NCBI GenBank assembly: GCA_004321715.1
Contig: SGYN01000001.1
Span: 1 to 64,000 of the forward strand
Direction of reading: 5' to 3'
DNA length: 64,000 nucleotides
Source of the DNA: a bacterium
Lineage (GTDB): Bacteria; Fidelibacterota; Marinisomatia; Marinisomatales; TCS55
Of the stretch, positions 25,883 through 35,596 are shown in pieces; position 1 is the first letter of the stretch; each line of letters begins with the position of its first letter. The notes under the pieces are model-generated. The model was not told the origin of the DNA. It ran no database searches and saw only the letters and a program-made list of their open reading frames with translations. The position numbers were made by a program, and so were the translations under genes.

Positions 25883-26074
25883 TTAAAAGCAAGTAATTAT
25901 TTCCTTAGCGATCATAAATGGTATCAAAATATATAAGATCGAATCTCGTATAAGATAATAAAGAAATAAGACGACTAAAACTATGGGTCCTTTTTCTTTA
26001 AGAAGATAAATGAATCCATTTTTTTTTCGAATATCATTCCATTCACGAATAATTTTCGGATTCAATAATTTCAT
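25883..26074 (-). CDS. Small membrane protein of unknown function (63 aa)
   Basis: A 63-residue protein. Residues 1-30 are polar and basic (EWNDIRKKNGFIYLLKEKG), followed by a hydrophobic segment (residues about 30-58) that could form one long or two short membrane helices. No family is recognised. It is supported as a gene by an ATGA overlap with the upstream gene and by its stop touching the start of the repeat lipoprotein without any gap. Confidence 0.72.
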   Translation of the reverse strand: MKLLNPKIIREWNDIRKKNGFIYLLKEKGPIVLVVLFLYYLIRDSILYILIPFMIAKEIITCF

Positions 26075-26544
26075 TCATTTTTCAGTTTAATTTTGTCAAA
26101 TTTCAAATTCTCGTATTTTTCCCAAATAGTATCTCCAGAAGCTTGCTGAAAACGAAAAGCAAAAACTAGGGCATCCATAAATGAGTTATTCTGAAATTCT
26201 TTATGACTATAATATTCATCAATCCAACCTATATACTCAACAAGATTTACTTCCTCAAGTTGATCAAAAATACCAAAAACTGTTTCTGCCTTATGTTCAT
26301 AGTACCATTGCGTTATTTCTTCATAACCAATTTCCTTTTTCAAAGCATCATAGGTTTCATACACTTGAGTCATATAAGAAAATAAATATATTTTTTTTTC
26401 TTCCTGATTAAGAGTAGTCCAATATATAGATATGATATTCCTCTCTTCGAAATCCCAATCAGTATCCTGCGCAGTAACTATTGTATTAATCAATAGAAAT
26501 GAGGAAAAAAGATATACATAAAATAAAAAGTTGTATTTTTTCAT
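26071..26544 (-). CDS. Secreted protein of unknown function (157 aa)
   Basis: A signal peptide (residues about 1-25, ending TIVTAQ) followed by a 130-residue acidic, aromatic-rich, mostly helical domain (WTTLNQEEKKIYLFSYMTQVYETYDALKKEIGYEEITQWYYEH). No known domain is recognised. It leads a three-gene cassette with the 63-residue membrane protein and the repeat lipoprotein. The upstream 73-base spacer is AT-rich with a TTGACT element near 26593-26588; a good -10 at standard spacing is not clear. Confidence 0.75.
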   Translation of the reverse strand: MKKYNFLFYVYLFSSFLLINTIVTAQDTDWDFEERNIISIYWTTLNQEEKKIYLFSYMTQVYETYDALKKEIGYEEITQWYYEHKAETVFGIFDQLEEVNLVEYIGWIDEYYSHKEFQNNSFMDALVFAFRFQQASGDTIWEKYENLKFDKIKLKNE

Positions 26545-26617
26545 AGCTGGATGTTACAATTTTACAAATAAAACAAATTAAAAACAGTCAAATCTCGGAT
26601 TAAGATGTATATAATAG

Positions 26618-28540
26618 TTAACTTGATTCAACCCAATCACCATTTACTTTTATTAGATCTATAAGCGCATCAACAGCTATATCTGCAGGAATATTTCTTT
26701 TGACTACTTCATAGCCCTTATACAAAGATATTTGCCCTACACCTGTACCAACATAACCATAATCTGCATCCGCCATTTCTCCTGGACCATTCACTATACA
26801 ACCCATAATTCCAATCTTAACCCCTTTAAGATGATTTGTTCGAGATCTTATTTCACTTGTAACTTTTTGAAGATCAAATAAGGTTCTACCACAAGAGGGA
26901 CACGAAATATATTCTGTTTTTGAAATACGTGTTCGGGTTGCTTGTAAAATACCAAAACTCTGTTTTGTATTTATATTATTTGTAAAATCAGAAGACAACC
27001 AAACTCCATCGCCAAATCCATCTAATAATAACGAACCAAAATCTATTGAACTATATAGTTGAAACTCATTTTTAGTCATTTTATTATATTCTTTCTTAAT
27101 GATTACAGGGACCTTCCAATTAATCTTTTCAAGTTCAAAAAATATTCTTCGTAAATCAGCCACACAATGTTCATTATTTGTACTAATTAATAATATAGCA
27201 GAATCATCATTTTGTAATTTAGATAAATCATTAGAAGAGAATTCGCTTGTTAAAATGTTTATAAAGTTTATTGTTCCTTTTTTCCCTTTATAATTTAAAT
27301 ATTCTTCTAAAGAAAATAATGGGAATGATTGCTTATCATTTTCCCAATATTTAACGTTTTGAATAACAGATAATGTTCCTGGTAAACTAAAATTTAATTT
27401 TTTGTTACCAATATAAATATAATCCACAGCTTGATCGCTAATTACCCATTTATCTAATTTTTTTGAATATATATATCCAGCATCTTGTAAATCTTTAAAT
27501 AATAATTCATTTCCTTTTGACATGTCAACTATCACACGCGGTACATGTTCTTTTCCAATATTATTAATTAATAAAGATTCTCTTTTTGAATAACTATATG
27601 GTTGGAAAGAAGGCTCAATGATAGGAGGTATTTTTTTATGTCTACCACGCTCTTTATAATGATCAATTAATAGTTTTGCAACAGGTAACTCTAATTCAGG
27701 CTCTTCTGTTAATGAAACTCTAATAGTATCACCAATTCCATCTTCTAATAAAGCACCTATTCCAACAGCAGATTTTATACGACCATCTTCCCCATCACCA
27801 GCTTCCGTAACACCTAAGTGCAAGGGATAATTCATACTTTCTTTTTTCATCATTGCCACAGCTAATCGGTATGCCTGAACCATTACCTGGGTATTACTTG
27901 CTTTCATTGATATTATCAGATCATGATAATGTGATTCTTCGCATATTCGAACAAATTCTAGCGCGGATTCTACCATTCCTAATGGAGTGTCTCCATACCT
28001 ACTTAAAATCCTATCAGAAAGAGAGCCATGATTAGTCCCTATGCGCATAGCAGTATTATTTTCTTTACACACATTCACTAATGGAATAAATCTATTTTTA
28101 ATCTTATCTAATTCTCGTGCATAGGAATCATCATTATACTCAATAATATTAAATCTCTTTTTATCCACATAATTTCCAGGATTAATTCTAACTTTTTCAA
28201 CAATTTCAGCTGCAATAATTGCGGCATTTGGAGTAAAATGTATATCTGCTACTAATGGTGCATTATATCCACGATTACGGATTTCTTTTTTTATATTTAT
28301 TAGATTTTCTGCTTCACGCTTGCTTGGTGCTGTAATACGTACTAATTCTGATCCAGCTTTAATCATTCGTATTGACTGATCAACAGTCTTTTTAGTATCC
28401 ATAGTATCTGTTGTTGTCATCGATTGTATTCGAATAGGATTATTACCACCAATACCTATCGTCCCAACAATTACTTCTCTAGTTTTAAAACGTGAATAGC
28501 TGGTTAAACTATTACAATAATCTTGTGAAGAAACTGTCAT
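26618..28540 (-). CDS. ispG: 4-hydroxy-3-methylbut-2-enyl diphosphate synthase, long form
   Basis: A 640-residue [4Fe-4S] enzyme that reductively converts MEcPP to HMBPP in the MEP isoprenoid pathway. The TIM-barrel part starts VGTIGIGGNNPIRIQSMTTTDT; the cluster domain at the C-terminus has SCPSCGRTLFDL and GCIVNGPGEMADADYGYVG, supplying the cysteines. Between them is an insertion domain of more than 200 residues, as in plants, Bacteroidetes and Chlamydiae; the E. coli form is about 370 residues. The ATG at 28540 is preferred over an in-frame TTG two codons upstream. It serves isoprenoid synthesis together with the polyprenyl synthase gene at 36617-37606. Confidence 0.95.
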   Translation of the reverse strand: MTVSSQDYCNSLTSYSRFKTREVIVGTIGIGGNNPIRIQSMTTTDTMDTKKTVDQSIRMIKAGSELVRITAPSKREAENLINIKKEIRNRGYNAPLVADIHFTPNAAIIAAEIVEKVRINPGNYVDKKRFNIIEYNDDSYARELDKIKNRFIPLVNVCKENNTAMRIGTNHGSLSDRILSRYGDTPLGMVESALEFVRICEESHYHDLIISMKASNTQVMVQAYRLAVAMMKKESMNYPLHLGVTEAGDGEDGRIKSAVGIGALLEDGIGDTIRVSLTEEPELELPVAKLLIDHYKERGRHKKIPPIIEPSFQPYSYSKRESLLINNIGKEHVPRVIVDMSKGNELLFKDLQDAGYIYSKKLDKWVISDQAVDYIYIGNKKLNFSLPGTLSVIQNVKYWENDKQSFPLFSLEEYLNYKGKKGTINFINILTSEFSSNDLSKLQNDDSAILLISTNNEHCVADLRRIFFELEKINWKVPVIIKKEYNKMTKNEFQLYSSIDFGSLLLDGFGDGVWLSSDFTNNINTKQSFGILQATRTRISKTEYISCPSCGRTLFDLQKVTSEIRSRTNHLKGVKIGIMGCIVNGPGEMADADYGYVGTGVGQISLYKGYEVVKRNIPADIAVDALIDLIKVNGDWVESS

Positions 28541-28551
28541 GATCAATTATC

Positions 28552-29673
28552 CTATTTCCTGAAAGGTTTGTTAATGTGTTGTTCAGCTTCTTTTATTGCA
28601 TAAGAATAATTATCTAATTGAACACATCTACGGTAATATTCAATTGCAACACTTCTCTCTCCAAGGAGATCATGTATTTTACCTTTTAATAGCATTGCAT
28701 TACCTAATATAATATCCAATTCTGCACCATAATTATTAATGGAAATATCTAAAGAAGATAACGCTAAAGGATAGTCATCATTTAAATAATAATATAAGGC
28801 CCACTCATATTTTCTATAAGCTAAATACCAATCTTTATGAATATCAGTAAGATCTGAGAACATTGAGTCTAACATTTGTAATGATTGATAGGCATCTGTC
28901 ATTAATGAATTATTGAGGAGACTCTCTGTATAAAGCACTCTATAATAATAACGTTTAGGAAAATTTGAAACAAGATCGTGACTAAAAAGTAGAGCAAATT
29001 TTGGTTTGGGATTTATCCAAAGATGCATAAATGCAAGTGTTCCTTTGGCTTCAATCCAAGACCATTGACCTTTCTCAGCAGCTTTTAAAATTTTCTTCTC
29101 ACCAGATACCGTTGATGGATTTAGACCAAACATCCCCGACGCAGCCCAACGGACAAGCGGATTAGACATTCCAGAATAATATTCAACTATTCCTAAGGGT
29201 AATTGTGCATCAATAATCTCTGGATTATTTTTAGCAACATTTAAAATTATTTTAAATCCCCTATATCCCCATAATAAGGTATTTAACCATTCTTTTCTCC
29301 CTAAAGATACTCTAGCCTTTAAGCCAATAGTTGAACCTAGATATAATTTATAATTAGGATCATCAGGAAATCTATCAATTAATTCATTATAGATTGGAAT
29401 AACAAAATCAATATCATTATTTAGCGTATGCCATGTAATATCTAATGGATCATGAGCTTGACTATGAAGCCATCTTGCAGCTACCCAAGTTAAATGCACT
29501 GTAGGGTTTTCAGGATAGTCTATTTTTGCATCATTTAAAATCGATATAGCCTTTCCGGTATCATAGTTATAAAATGATCTAACTGCTTTCCATATAACTT
29601 CATCACCAGAATATTGTGCGTTTAAAAAACAAACGAGATATATAAGAATCAAATAAGAGGATTTAGATTTCAT
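28552..29673 (-). CDS. Secreted TPR-like protein, function unknown
   Basis: A 373-residue protein with a signal peptide (MKSKSSYLILIYLVCFLNAQ) and a helical body with degenerate tetratricopeptide repeats (TGKAISILNDAKIDYPENPTVHLTWVAARW; LLKGKIHDLLGERSVAIEYYRRCVQLDN). TPR domains mediate protein-protein contacts, probably in the periplasm here. The ATG start follows a 55-base spacer holding a promoter-like sequence. The gene precedes ispG by 11 bases. Confidence 0.78.
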   Translation of the reverse strand: MKSKSSYLILIYLVCFLNAQYSGDEVIWKAVRSFYNYDTGKAISILNDAKIDYPENPTVHLTWVAARWLHSQAHDPLDITWHTLNNDIDFVIPIYNELIDRFPDDPNYKLYLGSTIGLKARVSLGRKEWLNTLLWGYRGFKIILNVAKNNPEIIDAQLPLGIVEYYSGMSNPLVRWAASGMFGLNPSTVSGEKKILKAAEKGQWSWIEAKGTLAFMHLWINPKPKFALLFSHDLVSNFPKRYYYRVLYTESLLNNSLMTDAYQSLQMLDSMFSDLTDIHKDWYLAYRKYEWALYYYLNDDYPLALSSLDISINNYGAELDIILGNAMLLKGKIHDLLGERSVAIEYYRRCVQLDNYSYAIKEAEQHINKPFRK

Positions 29674-29698
29674 CTATGTAAAATAATAGAGATCTACA

Positions 29699-29726
29699 AT
29701 AGTATAATAAACTAGATTGATATCAA
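29699..29726 (-). promoter_or_regulatory. Candidate internal promoter for the TPR-ispG genes
   Basis: TTGATA (29726-29721) and TACTAT (29704-29699) on the minus strand with a 16-base spacer, in the spacer between two TPR genes. Predicted start near 29692, about 19 bases before the ATG at 29673. Matches are 5/6 and 4/6, so this is a candidate only. Confidence 0.33.
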
Positions 29727-29728
29727 GA

Positions 29729-31456
29729 CTAAGAGCCAAGACGCTTTGATAAAATAAGCCAACCCTTTGCATCATTATCTTCTGGATTAATTTGCAAACT
29801 TCTATTCCAAGCAGCTTTTGCAAGTTGATATTCATTCATTTTCCAGTAGGTCACACCCATACCTGTATAAGCACTTGAATCATTGGGTCGTAATTCCAAT
29901 ACTTCTTGAAAAGCAGAAAGTGACTCTTTATACATGGTCTTATCTTGATAGAACCTTCCTAATGATCTAAATGCGCCTGGTAACCATGCATATGAATTAG
30001 AGTTTACACTAAGAGCTTTTTCAAAAGAAGTTCTACCTAGTCCTGGCTCACCTAATCGATTGTACTCAACTGCTAATATATAATATGCTTGAGGTAACAG
30101 ATTTCTAACAAGCGGGTGCTGATTTTGATAATGCAATAAATCTTCCCAAACTGATGCTGCCAACCCCCATTCTTGTGCATTAAAATAGCTTAGACCTTGC
30201 ATATACCTTGCATCACGATGCTGCGAATCAAGATATACCACATCTCCAAAGCTTAAGGCTGCATAAATATATTTTCCCATATTATAGTATAAATTCGCTA
30301 AACCTAAATGAGACTGCTTATGCTTAGGGTCCATCTTTATTGATCTCTGGAAAGAAGCTTTTGCTAAATCTATTTCACCTAATTCCGTATATGCTGTTGC
30401 TTGCAAATAAATAAATCCATTTTGATCAGGATAACTTTCAATTGCCTGATTCGCCATAGAAATAGCTTCATCATATTTATTATCATTAATCTTCTCATGT
30501 ATTAATGTTAGTTTTTTGGCTGGTCCATCAGGAGCTTTTGAAGCAGTACGCACTAAAACCTGTCTGCTCATCTTTAAAGCAGGTGAACCTTTCACTTTTA
30601 TAGCCATCGCATCTAATGTCCCCTTATGATTAGGATCTAGGTCTAATGCTTCCTCATAAGACTGTCTTGCTTTTTGATAATCACCCATTTTTTCATATAA
30701 AGATCCAAGGTAAAAATGAGCATCTGGATTGCTATAATGCTTAGCAACTTGTCTTAGGTATACGTCCTTAGCCTTGGACCAGCTACCATTTACTTCATAA
30801 TGCAAAGCAAGTTGCCTTTGAATACGTAAATCATCAGGAGCCCTATCTGCTGCTTGTTCAAAATCAACAGTACTGTAAGTTGGCCTCGATTCTAAGCTTG
30901 TAATTTGTCTCTGTTTACGGGGAGCTATATATTTCATAGCCCTTCCCATTTTTCTTCTGGAATCAATAAGATCATTGTTTAGATCATAAAGCTCACCAGC
31001 TAATTGCATTGCACTTAAAGTTGGCTTCTTTTCCTTGATGCTAGAAATTTTAACTCTAGATCCTTTTTTTAATATTCCATTAATTTTCGATATATAAGAA
31101 CTTGTAGTTTTTGAAGGACTTAATTTATGTGCTTTCTTAAAATCACCCAATGCTGCCTTATATTTTTTTGCTTTATATCTTTTTTTTGCTCTATTTAAAT
31201 ACTTTTTAGCTTGTGGACTTGCCTTTACAGATTTCTTTTTCTTTCCTTTAGACTTTTTCTTTGAACTGCTTTTTTTCCTTGAAGAAGATTTTTTCTTTTT
31301 ACTAGAAGATTTTTTTGAGGTTTTTTTCTTTTTAGCAACTGATTTTGAACTACTTGATCGTTGCGCATATAATTCTGATGATTGAAATGGAAGGATTGTA
31401 ATAAATAATAATACTATTATTAATTTAATAATCCATCTGGTATGTGAATAATGCAT
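29729..31456 (-). CDS. Exported TPR protein with a Ser/Lys-rich basic N-terminal segment
   Basis: A 575-residue protein from the ATG at 31456 (an in-frame TTG ten codons upstream is less likely). Residues 1-31 form a signal peptide ending ELYAQ. Residues 33-80 are almost only Ser, Lys and Arg (for example KKKKTSKKSSSKKKK). The remainder, from about 85 to the end, is a series of tetratricopeptide repeats (FYLGSLYEKMGDYQKARQSY and similar). After export, the very basic segment could bind anionic polymers such as LPS, peptidoglycan-linked polymers or nucleic acid; this is inference. It follows rimO and probably belongs to the same operon. Confidence 0.82.
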   Translation of the reverse strand: MHYSHTRWIIKLIIVLLFITILPFQSSELYAQRSSSSKSVAKKKKTSKKSSSKKKKSSSRKKSSSKKKSKGKKKKSVKASPQAKKYLNRAKKRYKAKKYKAALGDFKKAHKLSPSKTTSSYISKINGILKKGSRVKISSIKEKKPTLSAMQLAGELYDLNNDLIDSRRKMGRAMKYIAPRKQRQITSLESRPTYSTVDFEQAADRAPDDLRIQRQLALHYEVNGSWSKAKDVYLRQVAKHYSNPDAHFYLGSLYEKMGDYQKARQSYEEALDLDPNHKGTLDAMAIKVKGSPALKMSRQVLVRTASKAPDGPAKKLTLIHEKINDNKYDEAISMANQAIESYPDQNGFIYLQATAYTELGEIDLAKASFQRSIKMDPKHKQSHLGLANLYYNMGKYIYAALSFGDVVYLDSQHRDARYMQGLSYFNAQEWGLAASVWEDLLHYQNQHPLVRNLLPQAYYILAVEYNRLGEPGLGRTSFEKALSVNSNSYAWLPGAFRSLGRFYQDKTMYKESLSAFQEVLELRPNDSSAYTGMGVTYWKMNEYQLAKAAWNRSLQINPEDNDAKGWLILSKRLGS

Positions 31457-31517
31457 GTGGACTAAAGACAATTTACATAAATGCAATCAGTGTGTCAGCG
31501 AAATAATTATAAAAATA

Positions 31518-32816
31518 TTATTTTTTTAATGAACCAATTAATTCATATTCATTAAAATCATCAATCTTGACCTCGTAAATATCTCCTTTTTTTACAGAAC
31601 CATTAATTCTAACTATTTTATCAATTTCTGGAGCATCATACTGAGTTCTACCTACTGCAATATTATTACTAACTTCATCAACAATAACTTCATAAGAATG
31701 ACCTACCATACGACTATTTCTTTCAAAATCTATATTATTTTGAAGATCCATAATTATTGATTTTCTTTCATCCTTTATTTCTCTTGAAATATCATCTTGT
31801 AGATTAGCTGCAAGTGTTCCTTCCTCCTCAGAATAAGTAAAAACACCTAAATGATCAAATTTTATTTCTGAAATAAAGTCTGTTAGTTCTAAAAAATCTT
31901 TCTCCTCTTCGCCTGGATAACCAACAATTATTGTTGTTCGTATACTTATATCAGGAATAGCTTTTCGTAAACTATCAATTTTTCTACGAATACCATCCTG
32001 GTTTAAACCTCTTCGCATAGATTTCAATAAATTATCTGAAGCGTGTTGAATGGGCATATCTATATAATTACAAACTCTATCTGATTTTGCCATAGAATCA
32101 ATAATTCTTTGACTTAAGTGAGCAGGATGTGCATAGTGAATTCTTATCCATTCAGGTCCATTATCAATTTTATCCATTTCCGCTATTAAATCACTTAAAT
32201 ATACTTTTTTATCTAGATCCCATCCATATGATGTTGTATCCTGAGCAATAATCATAATTTCTTTTGTACCATTATCAACTAATCTATTTGTTTCGGAGAT
32301 TAACCCTGGTATCATTCTACTTTTTTGTAGACCCCTCATAATAGGAATACTGCAAAACGAGCATCCATTATCACAACCTTCAGCAATTTTTAAATATGCA
32401 AAATGGGAAGGAGTTAGAATTGATCTAAAAAATAAAGGATCGTCTTTTCCATAATCTTTTCCTGTAATAAAAGAAGCTATTTGCCTATGATCATTTGTAC
32501 CAAAAAATCGATCTACTTCGGGAATCTCTTTCTTTAAATCATTATGATATCTTTCTGACAAACAACCCATAACAACTAATTGCTCAATTACTCCTTTCTT
32601 CCGTAGCTCTGCAGCTTGAAGTATCGTATCAACAGACTCCTCTCTAGCAATATCTAAAAACCCGCATGTATTTATAATAATTGTATCTGCATCATCAGGC
32701 CTTTCTGTAACATCATATTGTGTGTTTTTTAAGCCACCAAGTAATATTTCAGAATCAACAAGATTCTTTGCACATCCAAGGCTTATAAGATGTAATGTTT
32801 TTCTATCGTTATGCAT
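31518..32816 (-). CDS. rimO: Ribosomal protein S12 methylthiotransferase RimO
   Basis: A 432-residue radical SAM enzyme that adds a methylthio group to an aspartate of ribosomal protein S12. The N-terminal UPF0004 domain supplies C15, C51 and C85 for the auxiliary cluster. The radical SAM cluster is C148-x3-C152-x2-C155 (CDNGCSFCSIP). A C-terminal TRAM domain (residues about 365-430) is present. MiaB relatives differ in motif context; LISLGCAKNLVDSE is typical of RimO. The start overlaps the ftsY end by 8 bases. Confidence 0.96.
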   Translation of the reverse strand: MHNDRKTLHLISLGCAKNLVDSEILLGGLKNTQYDVTERPDDADTIIINTCGFLDIAREESVDTILQAAELRKKGVIEQLVVMGCLSERYHNDLKKEIPEVDRFFGTNDHRQIASFITGKDYGKDDPLFFRSILTPSHFAYLKIAEGCDNGCSFCSIPIMRGLQKSRMIPGLISETNRLVDNGTKEIMIIAQDTTSYGWDLDKKVYLSDLIAEMDKIDNGPEWIRIHYAHPAHLSQRIIDSMAKSDRVCNYIDMPIQHASDNLLKSMRRGLNQDGIRRKIDSLRKAIPDISIRTTIIVGYPGEEEKDFLELTDFISEIKFDHLGVFTYSEEEGTLAANLQDDISREIKDERKSIIMDLQNNIDFERNSRMVGHSYEVIVDEVSNNIAVGRTQYDAPEIDKIVRINGSVKKGDIYEVKIDDFNEYELIGSLKK

Positions 32817-33690
32817 CTGGGATATTAAATAAAGAATTTATATAATTGTTATAATCAAATTTTTCTAGATCTTCAATATTCTCACCAACACCAAGGAATT
32901 CTATAGGAATATTTAATTCTTTACTTAACCCAAAAACAATTCCACCTTTAGCGGTCCCATCCATTTTAGTAAGCACAGCCGAGTTAATATTTATATAGCT
33001 AAGAAACGCCTTCGCTTGATGTAATGAATTTTGACCTAAAGTAGAATCAATTGTCACTATTGTCCCTAAAGAATAATTTTTAAAATTCTCTAGAATTATG
33101 CGCTTCATTTTTTCTAGCTCAAGCATAAGGTTCTTATTATTATGGAGCCTTCCTGCTGTATCAATGATTACAATTTGCGAACCTTCGCTATTGGACGCAT
33201 TCAAACCATCATAAATGACCGAAGATGGGTCCTTTGCTGATTGGTTGCTGATTAATCTAACATCTATTCTATTCGACCAAACTTCTAATTGATCTAGCGC
33301 AGCGGCACGATAGGTATCCGCAGCAACTAAGACTACATCATTACCCATTAATTTATAATGATGAGCAAGTTTTGCAGCTGTAGTTGTTTTACCTGTTCCA
33401 TTAACTCCAACTATTAATTTAATGAATGGCAACGGTTGCATCTCTATTTTATTCGATTCTAATACTGATAACATATATTCTTTTACATACTGTATATAAT
33501 TATCCCCTGAACTATTTTTGATTAAATTAATTATTTCTGTAGTAGTATCATTACCAATATCTGCAGATAATAGAGTAGTCTCCAAATTATCTAAAGTTTC
33601 AATAGATACTTTATTTTTTTGTAGAATATTAAAGGATTCCGCTATGCTTCTTCGTGTTTTTTCTAACGAATTAAATAACTTACTAATCAT
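32809..33690 (-). CDS. ftsY: Signal recognition particle receptor FtsY
   Basis: A 293-residue SRP GTPase that docks ribosome-SRP complexes at the inner membrane. It has an N-domain helix bundle (1-85) and the G domain with GVNGTGKTTTAAKLA (95-109), DTYRAAALDQLEVW, DTAGRLHNN, TKMDGTAKGG and GVGENIEDLEKFD. The acidic A-domain of E. coli FtsY is absent, as in many other phyla. ATG start, 4 bases after the phosphatidyltransferase gene. Confidence 0.97.
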   Translation of the reverse strand: MISKLFNSLEKTRRSIAESFNILQKNKVSIETLDNLETTLLSADIGNDTTTEIINLIKNSSGDNYIQYVKEYMLSVLESNKIEMQPLPFIKLIVGVNGTGKTTTAAKLAHHYKLMGNDVVLVAADTYRAAALDQLEVWSNRIDVRLISNQSAKDPSSVIYDGLNASNSEGSQIVIIDTAGRLHNNKNLMLELEKMKRIILENFKNYSLGTIVTIDSTLGQNSLHQAKAFLSYININSAVLTKMDGTAKGGIVFGLSKELNIPIEFLGVGENIEDLEKFDYNNYINSLFNIPDA

Positions 33691-33694
33691 AATA

Positions 33695-34270
33695 TTATTG
33701 AAGGCTTTTATATTCTTGAATAAATGTTCTGTAATACTTTATCCAACTAATAATTAATAAATAAGAAGCAACAATTAGACATATGAACGGTAAATAAGGA
33801 ATCGTCTCAATTTTAAATATATGAAAAAATACACCCATAGTGGTAATACCAGCCCCCCACTTGCCCCACCAATTTGAATGAAGGATAAAATTAGTATGAT
33901 TTAATAAATAGATAGCTGGTAACGCTATAGAAACGTACCTAAATATGTAAAAAATAAAAAACCAAGTAGGGAATCTTCCTTCATATACCATAAAAGCAGT
34001 TATAGCAAGTATAACAATAAAATCAGATATAGGATCTAACCACTGGCCAAAATGAGTTACATTATGAGATTTCCTTGCTACCCATCCATCTAGTGCATCG
34101 GATAATATTGCAATTACTATAAGCCAGAAAGTAAAGTTTAGGTACTGTTCATCCCGAAGCGTATAAATTATAGGGATCGCAAGTAATGCACGTAACAAAC
34201 TAATGAAATTAGCTAAAGTCAGTATTCGCGAAGGATCAGTTATTTTATTTTTTAAATTATTTTGATTCAT
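33695..34270 (-). CDS. CDP-alcohol phosphatidyltransferase (PgsA-like)
   Basis: A 191-residue inner membrane enzyme with 5-6 helices. It has the full CDP-alcohol motif D-x2-DG-x2-AR-x8-G-x3-D-x3-D in DALDGWVARKSHNVTHFGQW and the following LDPISD. The start LTLANFISLLRALLAIPIIY resembles PgsA, which makes phosphatidylglycerol phosphate from CDP-diacylglycerol, but phosphatidylserine or other head groups are possible. ATG start. It sits between waaA and ftsY, a membrane-biogenesis context. Confidence 0.88.
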   Translation of the reverse strand: MNQNNLKNKITDPSRILTLANFISLLRALLAIPIIYTLRDEQYLNFTFWLIVIAILSDALDGWVARKSHNVTHFGQWLDPISDFIVILAITAFMVYEGRFPTWFFIFYIFRYVSIALPAIYLLNHTNFILHSNWWGKWGAGITTMGVFFHIFKIETIPYLPFICLIVASYLLIISWIKYYRTFIQEYKSLQ

Positions 34271-34309
34271 TGAATAGTATATTTTTATTTTAGTATCTAA
34301 TGGAGTAAT

Positions 34310-35596
34310 TCAGTCACGAATAATAGCTCTTACAACTCTTGTTGCTGCTCCAATATTATTGTGTATAACATCTGTAGCAGCTTTACTAGCATTTAATAAC
34401 ATTTTTTCATTATTGATTAATTTATTCACAATATTATAAAATTCCTCATTGTTGTTAATAGACCAACCTCCCTCTAAATCGATCAATTCTATTGCTTCCT
34501 GAAAACTATCATATTGTGGACCAAAAATAACTGGTAATCTTGCAATTGCAGGTTCCATTACATTATGGATTCCAGTAGAAAACCCTCCTCCAATATACGC
34601 AATTATACCATCCCAATAAATTTGAGATAATACACCAATAGTATCAATAATAATTATTCTTGCATGATTTATAACAGAATCATTTTGTTCACTAAATAAT
34701 GCAACTGAATGCCCTTTATTTAAAAAATAATCATAAATAGAGTTTATATTTTTAGGTAATGGTTCATGGGGAGCCCAGATAACAGATATATCGCTGTTAT
34801 GATTAATAACTTCCATCAAACCATCTATTATATTATTCTTATCATCATTATGCATGCTCCCCAGAATAATACATTTTTTTCTTTTTAATAGATCTTCTGT
34901 ATGTTTGATTGAATATTGATCTAACACCTTATTTACTTGATCATATCTTGGATTACCTAAAACTCGAGTTATTACATGGTTTGGTTTTCTTAAAATCAAT
35001 TGAAGTTTTTTATCATCATTTTTTGTTATTGTGTAGATTGAATAAAAATTATTATATATATGATGATAAAAACTTTTTACTATAGGTATTAATTTGTTTG
35101 TTCTTCCTTTAAATTTAGCTGCAAATAATACAGTTGGAATGTTTAATTCTTTAGCCTTCCATATCAAATTTGGCCAAATATCATATGATGCAAAAATCAG
35201 TTTCTTTGGATTGATTGCTTTGAGACTTTTATTAACTAACCAAGGTAAGTCAAAAGGTAAATAAATTTTACAATCAATTATCTTGTCATCAGCATTATTA
35301 TATCCAGATGGAGAAAAATAACTAACAATTATCTTTATATGAGGCTCTACTTCTTTCAACCCTTCAAGTACAGATCTTGACTGAAGAAATTCACCATGTG
35401 AAGAAACATGAAACCAATATATTGTACGTTTAGTTCCATTTAATGAACTGATAAAATTATCTAATTTTCTACTTGTATTTAATCGACCAAAAAAACCTTC
35501 TCTTATTTTCTTATTGAAAAAAACACCTATTGTTCCAATAAGTAACATAATTGGTAATAAAAAAAAATTGTAGATCAAATGCCAAAAGTGTTTCAT
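34310..35596 (-). CDS. waaA: 3-deoxy-D-manno-octulosonic acid (Kdo) transferase
   Basis: A 428-residue membrane-anchored GT-B glycosyltransferase that adds Kdo to lipid IVA, the first step of LPS core synthesis. The N-terminal anchor is followed by IYWFHVSSHGEFLQSRSVLEGL and FASYDIWPNLIWKAKELNIPTVLFAAKF; the C-terminal half contains VIWAPHEPLPKNI and IAYIGGGFSTGIHNVMEPAI, all typical of WaaA/KdtA. Its ATG overlaps the stop of the family 9 glycosyltransferase gene as ATGA. It implies a Kdo-lipid A outer membrane. Confidence 0.94.
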   Translation of the reverse strand: MKHFWHLIYNFFLLPIMLLIGTIGVFFNKKIREGFFGRLNTSRKLDNFISSLNGTKRTIYWFHVSSHGEFLQSRSVLEGLKEVEPHIKIIVSYFSPSGYNNADDKIIDCKIYLPFDLPWLVNKSLKAINPKKLIFASYDIWPNLIWKAKELNIPTVLFAAKFKGRTNKLIPIVKSFYHHIYNNFYSIYTITKNDDKKLQLILRKPNHVITRVLGNPRYDQVNKVLDQYSIKHTEDLLKRKKCIILGSMHNDDKNNIIDGLMEVINHNSDISVIWAPHEPLPKNINSIYDYFLNKGHSVALFSEQNDSVINHARIIIIDTIGVLSQIYWDGIIAYIGGGFSTGIHNVMEPAIARLPVIFGPQYDSFQEAIELIDLEGGWSINNNEEFYNIVNKLINNEKMLLNASKAATDVIHNNIGAATRVVRAIIRD

